In this document: piece by piece, positions 62,912 through 64,000 of the stretch | Position numbering within the stretch: position 1 is the stretch's first letter | Layout of the letters: every line of letters begins with the position of its first letter | From: Alloprevotella rava | GTDB lineage: Bacteria; Bacteroidota; Bacteroidia; Bacteroidales; Bacteroidaceae | NCBI RefSeq assembly: GCF_014195585.1 | Contig: NZ_JACICA010000001.1 | Span: 1-64,000 of the forward strand | Length of the DNA: 64,000 nucleotides | Direction of reading: 5' to 3' | Position numbers and translations under genes: made by a program | Notes under the pieces: generated by a model | The model's database searches: none | What the model was told of the DNA's origin: nothing | Seen by the model: the letters and a program-made list of their open reading frames with translations, nothing else

Positions 62912-64000
62912 ATGTTTAAGCAAAAAACTCTCAAAGGAAGTTTTTCTCTTTTCGGAAAAGGACTCCACACAGGTTTGAACCTGACCGTGACGTTCAATCC
63001 TGCTCCAGAGAATTTCGGATATAAAGTTCAGCGTATTGATTTACCAGGAGAACCACTCATTGAAGCCATTGCCGAAAATGTGGTAGATACATCTCGTGGT
63101 ACTGTCATTGCGAAAGGCGAGGCTCGTTGCTCCACGATTGAGCACGCCATGGCTGCCTTGTATGCCAGTGGTATTGACAACTGCCTTATATCGGTGAACG
63201 GACCAGAGTTTCCTATCCTCGATGGTAGTGCAGAAATCTATATGGCCAATATTCAAAAGGTGGGTATTGAAGAACAGAATGCAGAGAAAGATTTCTTCGT
63301 TATTAAACGTAAGATAGAATTCCGCGATGATAAGACAGGCTCTAGCATTATCATCCTTCCCGATGAGCAATTCTCTCTGACGGCTATGATTTCTTTCGAC
63401 TCAGAGTTTATTGGTAGCCAGTTTGCTACGCTTGACAATATGGAAGATTTCGGAAAGGAGATAGCACCTGCTCGCACCTTTGTCTTCGTTCGAGAAATAG
63501 AGCCTCTGCTCAAGATGGGGCTTATCAAAGGTGGCGATTTGGACAATGCTGTTGTTATCTATGAAACACCTATGGAGCAAGGTGCGCTCGATCTCTTAGC
63601 CGACAATCTACATGTGGATCATCGTGATGCAACGAAGCTGGGCTACATCCAACGCCGCCCGCTCGAGTGGCGCAATGAGCCTGCACGCCATAAATTGCTG
63701 GATATCATCGGCGATATGGCACTGATTGGTCGCCCGCTAAAAGGTAGAATTATTGCCACCAAACCTGGTCATACCATCAATAATAAGTTTGCACGACAGA
63801 TGCGTCGTGAAATTCGCAAACACGAAGTGCAAGCTCCAAAGTACGACCCAAATCAAGCACCATTGATGGACATCAATCGTGTTCGTGCTTTGCTTCCACA
63901 TCGCTATCCGATGCAGCTGGTGGACAAAGTTATTGAAATGGGCTCCGACTATATCGTAGCGGTTAAGAATGTTACAAGCAATGAGCCTTTCTTCCAAGGG
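62912..64000 (+). CDS. lpxC/fabZ: LpxC-FabZ bifunctional protein (partial, runs off right edge)
   Basis: The reading frame is open from ATG 62912 ([20 protein letters not shown]) to the last base, 363 codons, with no stop in the window. The first about 300 residues are LpxC, the zinc deacetylase that commits UDP-acyl-GlcNAc to lipid A. Its zinc and catalytic motifs are [34 protein letters not shown], and [17 protein letters not shown] with GH in KPGHTINN. A second domain starting near residue 322 is FabZ ([30 protein letters not shown]), the 3-hydroxyacyl-ACP dehydratase. The window stops at the Gly just before the expected active-site HFP, so the FabZ half is about one third present. The fusion is a known Bacteroidota trait. 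Confidence 0.95.
   Translation, partial: MFKQKTLKGSFSLFGKGLHTGLNLTVTFNPAPENFGYKVQRIDLPGEPLIEAIAENVVDTSRGTVIAKGEARCSTIEHAMAALYASGIDNCLISVNGPEFPILDGSAEIYMANIQKVGIEEQNAEKDFFVIKRKIEFRDDKTGSSIIILPDEQFSLTAMISFDSEFIGSQFATLDNMEDFGKEIAPARTFVFVREIEPLLKMGLIKGGDLDNAVVIYETPMEQGALDLLADNLHVDHRDATKLGYIQRRPLEWRNEPARHKLLDIIGDMALIGRPLKGRIIATKPGHTINNKFARQMRREIRKHEVQAPKYDPNQAPLMDINRVRALLPHRYPMQLVDKVIEMGSDYIVAVKNVTSNEPFFQG

Noticed and set aside
1-64000. tRNA genes and integrase or transposase genes
   Set aside because: I looked for tRNA-like and transposase-like sequences while reading and saw none, but no covariance search was possible.
62912-64000. Frameshift or truncation of lpxC-fabZ
   Set aside because: The frame is open to the last base and simply continues beyond the window.

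Overview
The window looks like a chromosomal segment from a member of the Bacteroidota, most likely order Bacteroidales and possibly Prevotellaceae; the genus is inferred, not shown. The evidence is two SusC/SusD outer-membrane pairs, an LpxC-FabZ fusion gene, many -7 boxes of the Bacteroidota type (TAnnTTTG), few Shine-Dalgarno sequences, and SusD-type and FAS1 lipoproteins with early Cys residues. Genes are dense and mostly housekeeping up to about 42.5 kb. The right part is an 18-kb surface locus followed by lipid A genes.

Layout. 1-350: the end of an rRNA operon (23S 3' end, 5S, terminator). 0.65-5.2 kb: pheT, a YebC-family gene and a glycosyltransferase. 5.3-8.4 kb (minus strand): a rod-like lipoprotein built from 17-18-residue repeats, an OmpA-family barrel protein and a 65-residue protein, apparently one operon. 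8.9-10.1 kb (minus): a secreted unknown and ruvC. 10.2-17.5 kb (plus): DUF1573 protein, manC, mutY, rlmD, an unknown and a large secreted zinc metalloprotease. 18.1-22.7 kb: mutS2 and a YgiQ-type radical SAM gene. 22.8-30.8 kb (minus): a CNNM/CBS membrane protein, a trypsin-like/MORN/GH25 gene interrupted by one in-frame amber codon, ndh, a two-gene chromate transporter and a DUF4301 gene. 31-36.5 kb: NUDIX hydrolase (plus), then purT, a 49-residue small ORF, an ECF sigma factor and an S9 peptidase (minus). 36.6-42.5 kb (plus): a membrane-anchored unknown, rpe, an NrnA-type DHH phosphoesterase, a TIGR01212-type radical SAM protein and a Rid-family protein.

42.9-61.1 kb holds seven co-directional genes: FAS1 lipoprotein, SusC, SusD, FAS1 lipoprotein, FAS1-like lipoprotein, SusC, SusD. 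There is one recognisable promoter upstream and a weak terminator candidate downstream. No glycoside hydrolase, polysaccharide lyase, sulfatase, peptidase or dedicated regulator lies in or next to it. It therefore resembles a polysaccharide-utilisation locus reduced to transport and binding parts, with FAS1 (fasciclin) proteins in place of enzymes. The ligand is unknown. lpxD and the start of lpxC-fabZ follow; the latter runs off the right edge just before the FabZ active-site His.

The main unexplained structures are: (1) five intergenic copies of a palindromic repeat built on CAATAAGG and TGTCAGCTGACA, three of them inside a longer element of about 360-415 bp with shared edges; (2) the amber-split pseudo-trypsin/MORN/lysozyme gene; (3) the FAS1/SusCD locus; (4) the rod lipoprotein and OmpA-family pair; (5) a cluster of GTGACRAC octamers around 40.2 kb; (6) a hairpin between a small ORF and purT.
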